Shown: positions 7,524 to 15,074, counted from the stretch's first letter. The stretch: 53,484 bases of DNA from an uncultured Clostridia bacterium (GCA_934178555.1 CAKPQL010000011.1:1-53484), one strand, 5' to 3'. Translations and numbers: made by a program. Notes: generated by a model from the letters alone, not told the origin.

Positions 7524-8300
7524 TTAATTTTTATGCTGAACACCATTAGCATCTATAGTAAATTGAGTAGAGTAAACAATATCAGAAACTTTTACTATAT
7601 TGAAGCCCTTTTGTTCTATATTAGTTAGTAGAGTATCAAGACTTAAAGCAGTATTTTCAGTTCCGTTATGCATTAAAATTATACTACCACAAGAAAGTTT
7701 TGGACCAATCCTTTCCCACATCTGTTCACATGTGAGAGCTTTATAATCTAAACTGTCAATAGACCACTGAATTGTTAAATGATTAGAAGTGTTTGCTGCT
7801 TGAATAACAGTATCATTATATTCTCCATAAGGACCGCGATATAAAGTGGTTTTTTGACCAGTAATAGTTTCAACTTTATCACTACATTTTTTTATTTGTT
7901 CAATATTTGCATTGAGATTTAAGTTGTTTACATGTGGATGAGAATCAGAATGGTTGCCTATTTCATGCCCTGCGTCATAAATTTTTTTTACAGCTTCCGG
8001 ATATTTTGTAACCCAATCACCAACTACAAAAAAAGTGATATGACAGTTATGCTTTGCTAATGTTTCTAAAATAGAATCTATATCATCAGCATTCCATGCA
8101 CAATTCATAGTTAAAGCAACTTTTTTTTCTGTAGTATCAACAGAATATATAGGTAATTGCTTTGAGATGTTTGAGCTAACTTCTAAAGTTGGATCATTTG
8201 GTTTAGAATATAATCCAGTTGCAAAAATGAAGAACATTGCAACAGCAGAAATAGCAATAATATAAGATAATATTTTTTCTTTATTAAAAACTAAAAACAT
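7524..8300 (-). CDS. Polysaccharide deacetylase, PdaB-like, with altered first motif
   Basis: A 258-residue protein with an N-terminal membrane anchor (residues 9-30) and a NodB-type deacetylase domain. The metal-binding HSDSH motif (in GNHSDSHPH), RGPYGEYN, WSIDSLDY and ILMHN are present in order. The first motif, normally TFD followed by CAW/DDG-type residues, reads TMNCAWNADD: the residue at the catalytic-base Asp position is Asn. PdaB-like proteins of spore formers are needed for stable spores and contribute to cortex muramic-lactam chemistry. The Asp-to-Asn change may weaken or alter catalysis. Start ATG 8298-8300 behind AGGAGG; operon with the downstream Mur-like gene. Confidence 0.8.
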   Translation of the reverse strand: MFLVFNKEKILSYIIAISAVAMFFIFATGLYSKPNDPTLEVSSNISKQLPIYSVDTTEKKVALTMNCAWNADDIDSILETLAKHNCHITFFVVGDWVTKYPEAVKKIYDAGHEIGNHSDSHPHVNNLNLNANIEQIKKCSDKVETITGQKTTLYRGPYGEYNDTVIQAANTSNHLTIQWSIDSLDYKALTCEQMWERIGPKLSCGSIILMHNGTENTALSLDTLLTNIEQKGFNIVKVSDIVYSTQFTIDANGVQHKN

Positions 8301-8587
8301 ACAAATCCTCCTTGTGCTAATTAATAATATGCATACAAATTCAAATTATGCATAACGAATATTTTTTATTTTATTTAAAAGTATTAATAGATATTCAGAT
8401 ATATACAAGTTTAGTGTATTTTAATATATAGAATTAAAAATAAATTTGTAAAACTATATACAATTATATTTTTTTTTGATATAATGTGTAAAACTGATTG
8501 AAAAAAGCGAGAAAATATAGATTAAAAAAAAACTCTAAAAAGTATTTTTTTAATCTTTTTTTCTTTGATATGGAAGGAGAAATAAAC

Positions 8588-10183
8588 ATGAAAACAAAGT
8601 ATATTTTTGTAACAGGAGGAGTTGTATCAGGATTAGGAAAAGGAATAACTGCAGCATCATTAGGAAGATTATTAAAAAATAGAGGATATAAAGTAACTAT
8701 ACAAAAGTTTGATCCATATATAAATGTAGATCCAGGTACAATGAGTCCATATGAACATGGAGAAGTATTTGTTACAGATGATGGGGCTGAAACTGATTTA
8801 GATTTAGGTCATTATGAAAGATTTGTAGATGAAAATTTAACAAAAAACTCAAGTATAACATCAGGAAGAATATATTCAAATGTAATAAATAAGGAAAGAA
8901 GAGGGGATTACCTAGGAAAAACAGTGCAAGTAATTCCTCATATAACAAATGAAATAAAGGAAAATATATATAGTTTTGAAAATGAAGATATAGATATAGT
9001 AATAACAGAAATAGGAGGAACAGTTGGAGATATAGAAAGTTTACCTTTCCTAGAGGCGATAAGACAAGTGGGAATAGAAAAAAATAGCGAAGATGTATTA
9101 TATATCCATGTTACTCTATTACCACATATATCTGGTTCTAATGAGTTAAAATCAAAACCAACACAACATTCAGTAAAAGAATTACAATCATTGGGAATAA
9201 AACCAGATATATTAGTATGTAGAACAGAATTCCCAATAGAAGATTCTATGAAACAGAAAATTGCACTATTTTGCAATGTAAAAGAAAAAGATGTTATAGA
9301 AAATTCAACAGCAGATAATTTATATGCTGTACCATTAAATCTAGAAAAAGAAGGCTTAGCCAATACTGTGTGTGAACATTTAAAGTTGGAAAAAACAGAA
9401 GCACATAATGAAAAATGGCAAGAAATGATAGAGAATATAAGGCAAATAAAAGAAGAGATAAATATAGCAATTGTAGGAAAATATGTACAATTACAAGATT
9501 CATATCTTTCTGTAGCAGAAAGTTTAAGACATGGCGGATTTAAAAATCATGTAAAAGTCAATGTGGGATTTATAGATTCTGAAACAATAAATGCTAAAAA
9601 TGTAAAAGAAGTATTAAAGGGATATAAGGGAATTGTTGTACCTGGAGGATTCGGAAATAGAGGAATAGAAGGAAAAATAGAAACTATAAAATATGCAAGA
9701 GAAAACAATATACCATTTTTAGGGATATGTTTGGGAATGCAAATGGCAGTAGTAGAATTTGCTCGTAATGTTTTAAAATTAGAAGATGCAAATTCAGCAG
9801 AATTTGATGAGAATACATTAAATCCAGTAATACATATTATGGACGATCAAAAGGATATCCATGAAAAGGGTGGAACTATGAGATTAGGTGCATACCCATG
9901 TATATTAAAAGAAGGAACAAAAGCAAGAGAAATTTATGGCAAGGGAGAAATATCAGAAAGACACAGACATAGATTTGAATTTAATAACAAATATAAAGAA
10001 GAAATCGAAAAAGCTGGAATGATATGCTCTGGAACTTCTCCAGATGGAAGATTAGTAGAAATGGTAGAAATACCAGCAAATAAGTTTTTCGTAGCAGGTC
10101 AATTCCATCCAGAATTCAAATCAAGACCTAACAAACCACAGCCACTATTTGCAGAATTAGTTAAAGCAGCAAAAGAAATTTAG
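8588..10183 (+). CDS. pyrG: CTP synthase
   Basis: A 531-residue enzyme that makes CTP from UTP, ATP and glutamine in the cytoplasm. The N-terminal amidoligase domain begins MKTKYIFVTGGVVSGLGKG, with the nucleotide-binding loop at residues 10-19. The C-terminal class-I glutaminase domain has PGGFG, GICLGMQ (nucleophile Cys near residue 380) and QFHPEF (His and Glu near 510). The start is ATG 8588 behind GGAAGGAGA; the frame extends upstream without a ribosome site. Length is normal. A -10 box TATAAT at 8480-8485 suggests its own promoter. No in-frame CGG: the two CGG strings sit across codons ending in GGA. Confidence 0.97.
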   Translation: MKTKYIFVTGGVVSGLGKGITAASLGRLLKNRGYKVTIQKFDPYINVDPGTMSPYEHGEVFVTDDGAETDLDLGHYERFVDENLTKNSSITSGRIYSNVINKERRGDYLGKTVQVIPHITNEIKENIYSFENEDIDIVITEIGGTVGDIESLPFLEAIRQVGIEKNSEDVLYIHVTLLPHISGSNELKSKPTQHSVKELQSLGIKPDILVCRTEFPIEDSMKQKIALFCNVKEKDVIENSTADNLYAVPLNLEKEGLANTVCEHLKLEKTEAHNEKWQEMIENIRQIKEEINIAIVGKYVQLQDSYLSVAESLRHGGFKNHVKVNVGFIDSETINAKNVKEVLKGYKGIVVPGGFGNRGIEGKIETIKYARENNIPFLGICLGMQMAVVEFARNVLKLEDANSAEFDENTLNPVIHIMDDQKDIHEKGGTMRLGAYPCILKEGTKAREIYGKGEISERHRHRFEFNNKYKEEIEKAGMICSGTSPDGRLVEMVEIPANKFFVAGQFHPEFKSRPNKPQPLFAELVKAAKEI

Positions 10184-10220
10184 CATAAATGTTAAATGAT
10201 GAGAATATAATAAATATTGA

Positions 10221-10242
10221 TAGGGTGCATTAAGGCACCCTA
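10221..10242 (+). terminator. Hairpin after pyrG, weak terminator
   Basis: TAGGGTGC (10221-10228) pairs with GCACCCTA (10235-10242). The downstream sequence is TTCTAAAAAA, not a T-run, so termination may be inefficient. Confidence 0.5.
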
Positions 10243-10358
10243 TTCTAAAAAATAACATATATATTGAAAAAGTTGCAAAAGACGACAAATTTATTGTTTA
10301 TAAGTAAATGTAACAATGATTTTATTGAACAATAAATAAAAATTTTTCAACAAATATA

Positions 10359-10385
10359 TTGACATTTTAAAGAAAGTGGTATAAA
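10359..10385 (+). promoter_or_regulatory. Promoter of groS-groL
   Basis: A consensus -35 TTGACA (10359-10364) and -10 TATAAA (10380-10385) with a short 15-bp spacer, directly before the CIRCE element, as expected for a HrcA-controlled heat-shock promoter. Confidence 0.65.
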
Positions 10386-10388
10386 TTA

Positions 10389-10415
10389 TTAGCAGTCGGA
10401 AAGAACGACTGCTAA
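10389..10415. promoter_or_regulatory. CIRCE element (HrcA operator)
   Basis: TTAGCAGTC, 9 bp, GACTGCTAA: the CIRCE architecture with perfect arms and correct spacing. The common consensus arm is TTAGCACTC; here both arms carry G for C at the same symmetric position, so symmetry is kept. HrcA would repress groS-groL from here. Confidence 0.92.
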
Positions 10416-10439
10416 TAATTTTTCAAGGGAGGTAATATT

Positions 10440-10721
10440 ATGATAAAACCATTAGCAGACAGAATTTTAATAAAAATGATTGAGGCAGAAGAAACAACAA
10501 AGAGTGGAATCATTTTATCAAGTAATGCAAAAGAAAAACCACAAATAGCAGAGGTACTTGCAGTAGGACCTGGTGGAAATGTAGAAGGAAAACAAATAGA
10601 AATGAATATAAAGGTAGGCGATAAAGTAATTGTTAGCAAATACTCTGGAACTGAGATAAAATATGAAGGTGAGGATTACATAATCGTAAAACAATCTGAT
10701 GTGCTTGCAATTGTTGAATAA
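10440..10721 (+). CDS. groS: Co-chaperonin GroES
   Basis: A 93-residue GroES of normal length, starting MIKPLADRILIKMIEAEE behind GGGAGG. It has the mobile-loop region (ETTKSGIILSS, residues 19-29) that contacts GroEL, and the conserved VLAVGPGG and GDKVIVSKYSG strands. It caps the GroEL folding chamber in the cytoplasm. It is the first gene of the groS-groL operon, under promoter and CIRCE, 91 bp before groL. Confidence 0.97.
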   Translation: MIKPLADRILIKMIEAEETTKSGIILSSNAKEKPQIAEVLAVGPGGNVEGKQIEMNIKVGDKVIVSKYSGTEIKYEGEDYIIVKQSDVLAIVE

Positions 10722-10812
10722 TTATTTATTTGATTATTAAAATTATTACAAACACTGTATGAAACGATAACATCGTCGTTCCAATACAATTAATATAAAG
10801 GAGGAGTTTAAA

Positions 10813-12450
10813 ATGGCAAAGGATATAAAAAGCGGAGAAGAGGCTAGAAAAAGCCTGTTAGAAGGTGTAAATAAATTAGCAGATACTGTTAAGGTTACAT
10901 TAGGACCAAAAGGAAGAAATGTTGTTTTAGATAAATCATTTGGAGCACCACTTATAACAAATGATGGTGTTACAATTGCAAAAGAAATAGAATTAGAAGA
11001 TCCATATGAAAATATAGGAGCTAGACTTGTAAAAGAAGTATCTACAAAAACAAATGATATAGCAGGTGACGGAACTACAACAGCAACAGTACTTGCACAA
11101 TCAATGATAAAAGAAGGTGTAAGAAATGTTGCGGCAGGTGGAGATCCAATGGCAATAAAAAGAGGTATAGATAAAGCTGTAAAAACAGCTGTTGATGGAC
11201 TAAAAGAAATAAGTTCACCAATAAATGGAAGAGAAGATATTGCAAGAGTTGCAAGCATATCTGCAAATAATAAAGAAGTAGGAGAACTAATTGCTGATGC
11301 AATGGAGAAAGTTTCAAAAGATGGTGTAATAACTATAGAAGAATCAAAAACAGCCTTAACAGGATTAGAGGTTGTTGAAGGAATGCAATTTGATAAGGGT
11401 TACCTATCTCCATATATGGTAACTGATACAGAAAAAATGGTTACAGTAATGGATAATCCATATATATTGATAACAGATAAAAAAATAAGCAATATACAAG
11501 AAATATTACCAATACTAGAAAATTTAATGCAACAATCAGGAAAACTTGTAATAATAGCTGATGACATAGAAGGAGAAGCATTATCAACACTTATATTAAA
11601 CAAATTGAGAGGAGTTATAAATGTTGCTGCAGTAAAGGCTCCAGGATTTGGTGATAGAAGAAAAGAAATGCTAGAAGATATTGCAATATTAACAGGAGGA
11701 GAAGTAATTACATCAGATTTAGGATTAGAATTAAAAGAAACAACTATAGAGCAATTAGGTAGAGCAAGACAAGTAAAAATAGATAAAGAAAACACAATTA
11801 TAGTAGATGGTTCAGGAGATAAAGAAAAAATTGCAGAAAGAGTAAAACAAATAAGAGCACAATTACAAGATACACAAAGTGAATATGATAAAGAAAAATT
11901 ACAAGAAAGACTTGCTAAAATTGCAGGAGGAGTTGCAGTAATAGAAGTTGGGGCAGCAACAGAAGTAGAAATGAAAGAAAAGAAATTAAGAATAGAAGAT
12001 GCTTTGTCTGCAACAAAAGCTGCTGTTGAAGAGGGTATTGTTGCAGGTGGTGGAACTGCATTAGTTAATATAATGCCAAAAGTAGAGAACTTACTAAAAG
12101 AATTAGATGGTGATGAAAAATTAGGAGCAAAAATAGTATTAAAAGCATTAGAAGAACCAGTAAAACAAATAGCAATAAATGCTGGATTGGAGGGTGCTGT
12201 AATACTAGATAAAGTAAAAGCAAATGCAGAAGGATTTGGTTTTGATGCAGCTACAGAGCAATATGTAGATATGAAAAAAGCAGGAATAGTTGATCCAACA
12301 AAAGTAACACGTTCAGCTTTACAAAATGCTGCAAGTATAGCATCAATGATACTTACAACAGAGAGTGTTGTAACAGAAAAGAAATCAAAAGAGTGTGGTT
12401 GTGGAAATCATGATGCATTGCAAGGAGCCGGAATGGAAGGAATGTATTAA
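10813..12450 (+). CDS. groL: Chaperonin GroEL
   Basis: A 545-residue ATP-dependent chaperonin. Visible landmarks are VTLGPKGRNVVLDKSFG (residues 28-44), the nucleotide-site GDGTTTATVLAQ near residue 86, and AATEVEMKEKK with VEEGIVAGGGTAL in the second equatorial part. The C-terminal tail is ECGCGNHDALQGAGMEGMY instead of pure GGM repeats; Cys-containing GroEL tails occur in clostridia. The start is ATG 10813 behind AAAGGAGGAG. It shares the HrcA-controlled promoter with groS and ends at a strong terminator. No in-frame CGG. Confidence 0.98.
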   Translation: MAKDIKSGEEARKSLLEGVNKLADTVKVTLGPKGRNVVLDKSFGAPLITNDGVTIAKEIELEDPYENIGARLVKEVSTKTNDIAGDGTTTATVLAQSMIKEGVRNVAAGGDPMAIKRGIDKAVKTAVDGLKEISSPINGREDIARVASISANNKEVGELIADAMEKVSKDGVITIEESKTALTGLEVVEGMQFDKGYLSPYMVTDTEKMVTVMDNPYILITDKKISNIQEILPILENLMQQSGKLVIIADDIEGEALSTLILNKLRGVINVAAVKAPGFGDRRKEMLEDIAILTGGEVITSDLGLELKETTIEQLGRARQVKIDKENTIIVDGSGDKEKIAERVKQIRAQLQDTQSEYDKEKLQERLAKIAGGVAVIEVGAATEVEMKEKKLRIEDALSATKAAVEEGIVAGGGTALVNIMPKVENLLKELDGDEKLGAKIVLKALEEPVKQIAINAGLEGAVILDKVKANAEGFGFDAATEQYVDMKKAGIVDPTKVTRSALQNAASIASMILTTESVVTEKKSKECGCGNHDALQGAGMEGMY

Positions 12451-12457
12451 TAAAAAC

Positions 12458-12496
12458 AAAAGTCTACATAAATTTTAATATTTATGTAGACTTTTT
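12458..12496 (+). terminator. Terminator of the groS-groL operon
   Basis: AAAAGTCTACATAAAT pairs with ATTTATGTAGACTTTTT: a long stem with a T-run. Confidence 0.85.
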
Positions 12497-12546
12497 GCTA
12501 AAAATATGATAAAATAAATACCTAAAATATTAGGAGGTGCTACCTT

Positions 12547-12873
12547 ATGGAGCGGAACAACAATCAATATTTCACAAGCAATCTTGTATGCAAAGACTCA
12601 AACAAAAAGGTGTGGCAGATTTACGATTCTGTAAGTCAATCTTATGGTATGTTTACAGTTCGTACAGGCGGGGAAGTTTATTTTGAAATTAACAATAATA
12701 AATTTCCTTATTCAGATGCGCTGATGCATCTTGTCAAGCTTGAAGGACGCAAATTATCAATGACACTTTATAAGAATCAAAAGAAATATATCAATGTTAT
12801 TAATAACGTAAAGGACTGCACTAAGGTACCATGCGACGGTGTGAGCTTTCAGATTTACTATTTGAACCCTTAA
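12547..12873 (+). CDS. Orphan small protein, acquired look
   Basis: A 108-residue soluble protein of unrecognised family (MERNNNQYFTSN, with KVWQIYDSV and CDGVSFQIYYLNP near the end), behind TAGGAGGTG. It has no signal peptide or membrane segment. Codon use differs from its neighbours: CGT, CGC, GGC and CTG codons are frequent, and codon 3 is CGG, which intact core genes avoid. It is a single gene between the groL terminator and its own perfect terminator. The composition suggests a transferred cassette. If CGG causes a +1 shift here, translation would end after about 26 codons. Confidence 0.6.
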   Translation: MERNNNQYFTSNLVCKDSNKKVWQIYDSVSQSYGMFTVRTGGEVYFEINNNKFPYSDALMHLVKLEGRKLSMTLYKNQKKYINVINNVKDCTKVPCDGVSFQIYYLNP

Positions 12874-12900
12874 TGCTGTAATCGCAAAAAAAAAAAAGAA

Positions 12901-12927
12901 ACCAGACTTAACAGTCTGGTTTTTTTA
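12901..12927 (+). terminator. Terminator after the orphan gene
   Basis: ACCAGACT (12901-12908) pairs with AGTCTGGT (12913-12920) with a 4-base loop and a seven-T run; an A-run precedes it. Confidence 0.85.
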
Positions 12928-12942
12928 TGGATGAAATGCTAA

Positions 12943-13062
12943 CTAGCAGCATCCTCCTCTTCCACCACCACAACAGCAGCAGATTAATATTAATATTACT
13001 ATAATCCAGCAGCAGCAATCATCACCAAATCCGAAGCCGCATCCTCCTCTTGTCTCTTGCAT
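12943..13062 (-). CDS. 39-residue Cys/Gly-rich membrane peptide
   Basis: Starts at ATG 13060-13062 behind GGAGGTGAAAGT. The product is MQETRGGCGFGFGDDCCCW, then a short hydrophobic helix (IIVILILI) and CCCCGGGRGGCC: nine Cys in 39 residues around one membrane segment. Small Gly/Cys-rich single-helix proteins of this design are common in sporulating Firmicutes (YjcZ-like in size and layout), but the identity is not proven. The Cys runs suggest metal binding or disulfide cross-linking at a membrane or spore layer. A second peptide of the same design is encoded just upstream. Confidence 0.65.
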   Translation of the reverse strand: MQETRGGCGFGFGDDCCCWIIVILILICCCCGGGRGGCC

Positions 13063-13092
13063 ACTTTCACCTCCTTTAATAGATAAGTAATA

Positions 13093-13114
13093 ATATTTCA
13101 TATAAATGAAATAT
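13093..13114. terminator. Palindrome between the two Cys-rich peptide genes
   Basis: ATATTTCAT and ATGAAATAT flank a 4-base loop. It lies between the two small minus-strand genes and may reduce read-through or stabilise the upstream message. Confidence 0.35.
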
Positions 13115-13134
13115 CAAATGAAGGTTTAATCACA

Positions 13135-13227
13135 CTAGTTAGAACAACAATTATTACCACACCCACAGAAAAGAAGTAAAAACAAGATGATAAACCAGAG
13201 CATTTCGCTATTACAACAATTTCCCAT
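13135..13227 (-). CDS. 30-residue Cys-rich membrane peptide
   Basis: Starts at ATG 13225-13227 behind TAGGAGGTATATTTAC. The product is MGNCCNSEMLWFIILFLLLF followed by CGCGNNCCSN: a Cys pair, one membrane helix, then a Cys-rich tail. It shares its layout (Cys-helix-Cys) with the 39-residue peptide downstream but is not a copy. Both are too short for standard gene callers. A role in sporulation or envelope is plausible from the layout only. Confidence 0.6.
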   Translation of the reverse strand: MGNCCNSEMLWFIILFLLLFCGCGNNCCSN

Positions 13228-13384
13228 GTAAATATACCTCCTATAGAATTAAGTTTTTTGAATCATTAGTATGTTATATATTATTCAGATGAAAAAAAAG
13301 TGTTACAAAGATAAAATGAAAAGGAATTTAATAACATCTGATAATAGTATTATAAGTTTCTTATTAGCTTTTTGTGAATAATGT

Positions 13385-13413
13385 TTGACAAAAATAGGAA
13401 TGTGTGCTAAAAT
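13385..13413 (+). promoter_or_regulatory. Promoter of the rplU-rpmA operon
   Basis: TTGACA (13385-13390) and TAAAAT (13408-13413) with a 17-bp spacer and a TG two bases upstream of the -10 region. Confidence 0.8.
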
Positions 13414-13419
13414 AGAAAT

Positions 13420-13510
13420 CTGTAAGCCGCTTGACCAAGGTACAAAAATACTACAATAAGTAGTTACCTAAGGTTAAAGGTTAGCGAGTATACGAATAAG
13501 GGAGGTGCTT
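13420..13510 (+). ncRNA. L21 leader, autoregulatory mRNA structure
   Basis: The about 90-base leader between the promoter and rplU has the features of the Firmicutes L21 leader: a GTAAGCCGCTTGACCAAGG-type start, a short A-rich loop, and TTACCTAAGGTTAAAGG before the ribosome site. The family is thought to bind ribosomal protein L21 for feedback control. The call rests on position and resemblance; I could not run a covariance search. Confidence 0.7.
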
Positions 13511-13515
13511 TCATA

Positions 13516-13863
13516 ATGTATGCAATCATTGAAAGCTGTGGAAAACAATACAAAGTAACAGAAGGTGACGTTGTATTTTTCGAAAAATTAGATACTGAAG
13601 TTGGAAAAAAAGTAACTTTTGATAAAGTTGTTTTAGTATCAGAAGAAGGAAAAGTACAAGTTGGTGAACCTTATGTAAAAGGTATTAAAGTTGAAGGAAA
13701 AGTAGTTTCTCAAGGTAAAGCAAAAAAGATAATAGTTTACAAAATGAAACCAAAAAAGAACTATAGAAGAAAACAAGGACACAGACAACCATATACAAAG
13801 GTTGAAATAACAGCTATAAAATCAACAGCAAAAAAAGCTGAAAAAGAAGCTGTAGAAGCTTAA
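13516..13863 (+). CDS. rplU: 50S ribosomal protein L21
   Basis: A 115-residue L21 (start MYAIIESCGKQYKVTEGD), with the family's KKIIVYKMKPKKNYRRKQGHRQPYT segment (in two parts) and an extra C-terminal Lys/Ala/Glu tail of about 10 residues. It is the first gene after the L21 leader, behind GGGAGGTG, and only 46 bp before rpmA. The small gene for the cysteine protease Prp that usually lies between rplU and rpmA in Firmicutes is absent. Confidence 0.97.
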   Translation: MYAIIESCGKQYKVTEGDVVFFEKLDTEVGKKVTFDKVVLVSEEGKVQVGEPYVKGIKVEGKVVSQGKAKKIIVYKMKPKKNYRRKQGHRQPYTKVEITAIKSTAKKAEKEAVEA

Positions 13864-13909
13864 GATATAAAGAGATATAAAATTCATAACACGAAGGGAG
13901 TGAATTTAG

Positions 13910-14170
13910 ATGGCACATAAAAAGGGTCAAGGTAGTGTTAAGAACGGAAGAGACAGTGAGTCTAAACGTTTAGGTGTGAAAAGAGCAGATGGACAATTTG
14001 TTCTTGCAGGAAATATATTAGTAAGACAAAGAGGAACAAAAATACATCCAGGAACAAATGTAAATATAGGTAGCGATGATACTTTATATGCATTAGTTGA
14101 TGGAAATGTTAAGTTCGAAAGAAAAGGTAAAGACAAAAAGAAAGTTAGTGTTTATCCAGTAGAACAATAA
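13910..14170 (+). CDS. rpmA: 50S ribosomal protein L27
   Basis: An 86-residue L27 that begins MAHKKGQGSVKNGRDSESKR, with the GGRDS-equivalent region and the basic RQRGTKIHPG loop. The N-terminus matches mature L27 directly: the 9-residue extension (ending ...FFA) that Firmicutes usually encode and that Prp removes is missing, in line with the missing prp gene. It is the second gene of the rplU operon, behind AGGGAGTG, and ends at a strong terminator. Confidence 0.97.
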   Translation: MAHKKGQGSVKNGRDSESKRLGVKRADGQFVLAGNILVRQRGTKIHPGTNVNIGSDDTLYALVDGNVKFERKGKDKKKVSVYPVEQ

Positions 14171-14178
14171 TTGATATC

Positions 14179-14213
14179 AAAAGAGATTGTATTATATTGC
14201 AATCTCTTTTTTG
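14179..14213 (+). terminator. Terminator of the rplU-rpmA operon
   Basis: AAAAGAGATTG pairs with CAATCTCTTTT followed by further T. Confidence 0.8.
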
Positions 14214-14287
14214 CTATAATGAAATTAAATGAATTTGGAGAAATAATATAAAAGAAAAGAATAAAACAATAATAATAGTAGATAATA

Positions 14288-14320
14288 AAATAAGAGCATA
14301 AATGATGTTCTTATTTTTTT
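14288..14320 (+). terminator. Terminator-like hairpin before the 48-residue ORF
   Basis: AAATAAGAGCAT (14288-14299) pairs with ATGTTCTTATTT (14305-14316) with one G-T wobble, running into T residues. It is about 100 bp past the rpmA terminator and directly before the ribosome site of the next small gene, so it may act as an attenuator for that gene. Confidence 0.55.
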
Positions 14321-14338
14321 ATGGAGGTATAATTTGGT

Positions 14339-14485
14339 ATGAGAAGACCGAAAAAACAATACGGAGAAAATACTACAAAATATGGAGAATTTGTTTGTTC
14401 AGCATTTCATTGGTTGCCAATAGAAAAACAAAAAGAACAGGCTAAGAGATTTGAAAATATAACAAAAGAAGATAGTGATGAATAA
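14339..14485 (+). CDS. 48-residue conserved-looking small protein
   Basis: ATG 14339 follows TGGAGGTATAATTTGGT. The product begins MRRPKKQYGENTTKYGEF, then VCSAFHWLPIEK and a charged end (KEDSDE). It is highly basic at the start and acidic at the end, with no membrane segment. No family is recognised. It ends 15 bases before the -35 box of the ctsR promoter, so it is a separate unit. Clean ribosome site and codon use like the core favour a real gene. Confidence 0.5.
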   Translation: MRRPKKQYGENTTKYGEFVCSAFHWLPIEKQKEQAKRFENITKEDSDE

Positions 14486-14500
14486 AATATATAAAAACTA

Positions 14501-14528
14501 TTGACATAATTTAAAAATGTATTATAAT
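14501..14528 (+). promoter_or_regulatory. Promoter of the ctsR operon
   Basis: TTGACA (14501-14506) and TATAAT (14523-14528) with a 16-bp spacer. Transcription would start near 14535, inside the CtsR box, which rules out ATG 14517 as the ctsR start. Confidence 0.8.
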
Positions 14529-14537
14529 AATAACGTA

Positions 14538-14554
14538 GGTCAAAGAAAGTCAAA
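14538..14554. promoter_or_regulatory. CtsR operator
   Basis: GGTCAAA-GAA-AGTCAAA is the tandem heptad recognised by CtsR, with the correct 3-bp spacing. It covers the predicted transcription start, so CtsR represses its own operon (ctsR-mcsA-mcsB-clpC). Its presence implies that a functional CtsR is made despite the frameshift. Confidence 0.93.
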
Positions 14555-14576
14555 ATCAAAAGGAGATGAAATAAAA

Positions 14577-15030
14577 GTGAGAATATCAGATATGATAGAA
14601 GATTTCATAAAAGACATGTTCGTAGAAGGAGATGACTGCATAGAAATACAAAGAAATGAATTAGCTGAACATTTTAATTGTGTACCATCTCAAATAAATT
14701 ATGTTATTTCAACGAGATTCAGACCTGCCCAAGGATATTATGTGGAAAGTAAACGTCGGCGGAGGAGGACATATAAGAATTAAGAAAATAAATATAACAA
14801 AAAGTAATTATTTAATGCATATTATTCAAAATATAGGTGATAGAATAAGTGCAAATGAAGTAGATATTTTCATTAGTAATTTTATGTCTTATGGAATAAC
14901 AAATGAAAAAGAAGCAAAACTTTTAAAAGTTGCAACAAGCGATAATGTACTTACAGTAGATCAAAGCATAAGAGACGAATTACGAGCAAAGATATTTAAA
15001 AATATGTTGTTGAATTTAATAGAGGATTAG
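14577..15030 (+). CDS. ctsR: Heat-shock repressor CtsR, +1 frameshift at CGG in the glycine loop
   Basis: Read from GTG 14577 (VRISDMIEDF), behind AAAAGGAGAT, the frame matches CtsR through the helix-turn-helix (ELAEHFNCVPSQINYVISTRF) in two parts and YYVESKR. It then meets CGT-CGG-CGG-AGG-AGG and would stop at 14781-14783. Skipping C 14757 gives the family's four glycines and HIRIKKI, then a normal C-terminal McsB-responsive domain to 15030: 150 residues, the usual length. The break is exactly in the tetraglycine loop that makes CtsR heat-sensitive. Consensus operator and intact downstream mcsA-mcsB-clpC argue that the gene works. A later ATG at 14701 out of frame is not a separate gene. Confidence 0.88.
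14754..14760 (+). other. Candidate +1 frameshift site CGT-C-GGC
   Basis: Frame zero: AAA-CGT-CGG-CGG-AGG-AGG, then stop five codons on. Functional reading: CGT, skip C 14757, GGC-GGA-GGA-GGA-CAT. Frame zero therefore meets two CGG and two AGG codons in a row, a strong stall. The GGCGGAGGAGG string also resembles a ribosome-binding sequence, which may influence frame. Confidence 0.7.
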
Positions 15031-15074
15031 AATGTGTACATAAAAATAGTTCTAATTAAAGGAGGTAGTGTTTT

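Noticed and set aside
14701..15030. Second half of ctsR as a separate gene
   Set aside because: The start lies within the helix-turn-helix region in another frame, without a ribosome site; the sequence continues CtsR exactly.
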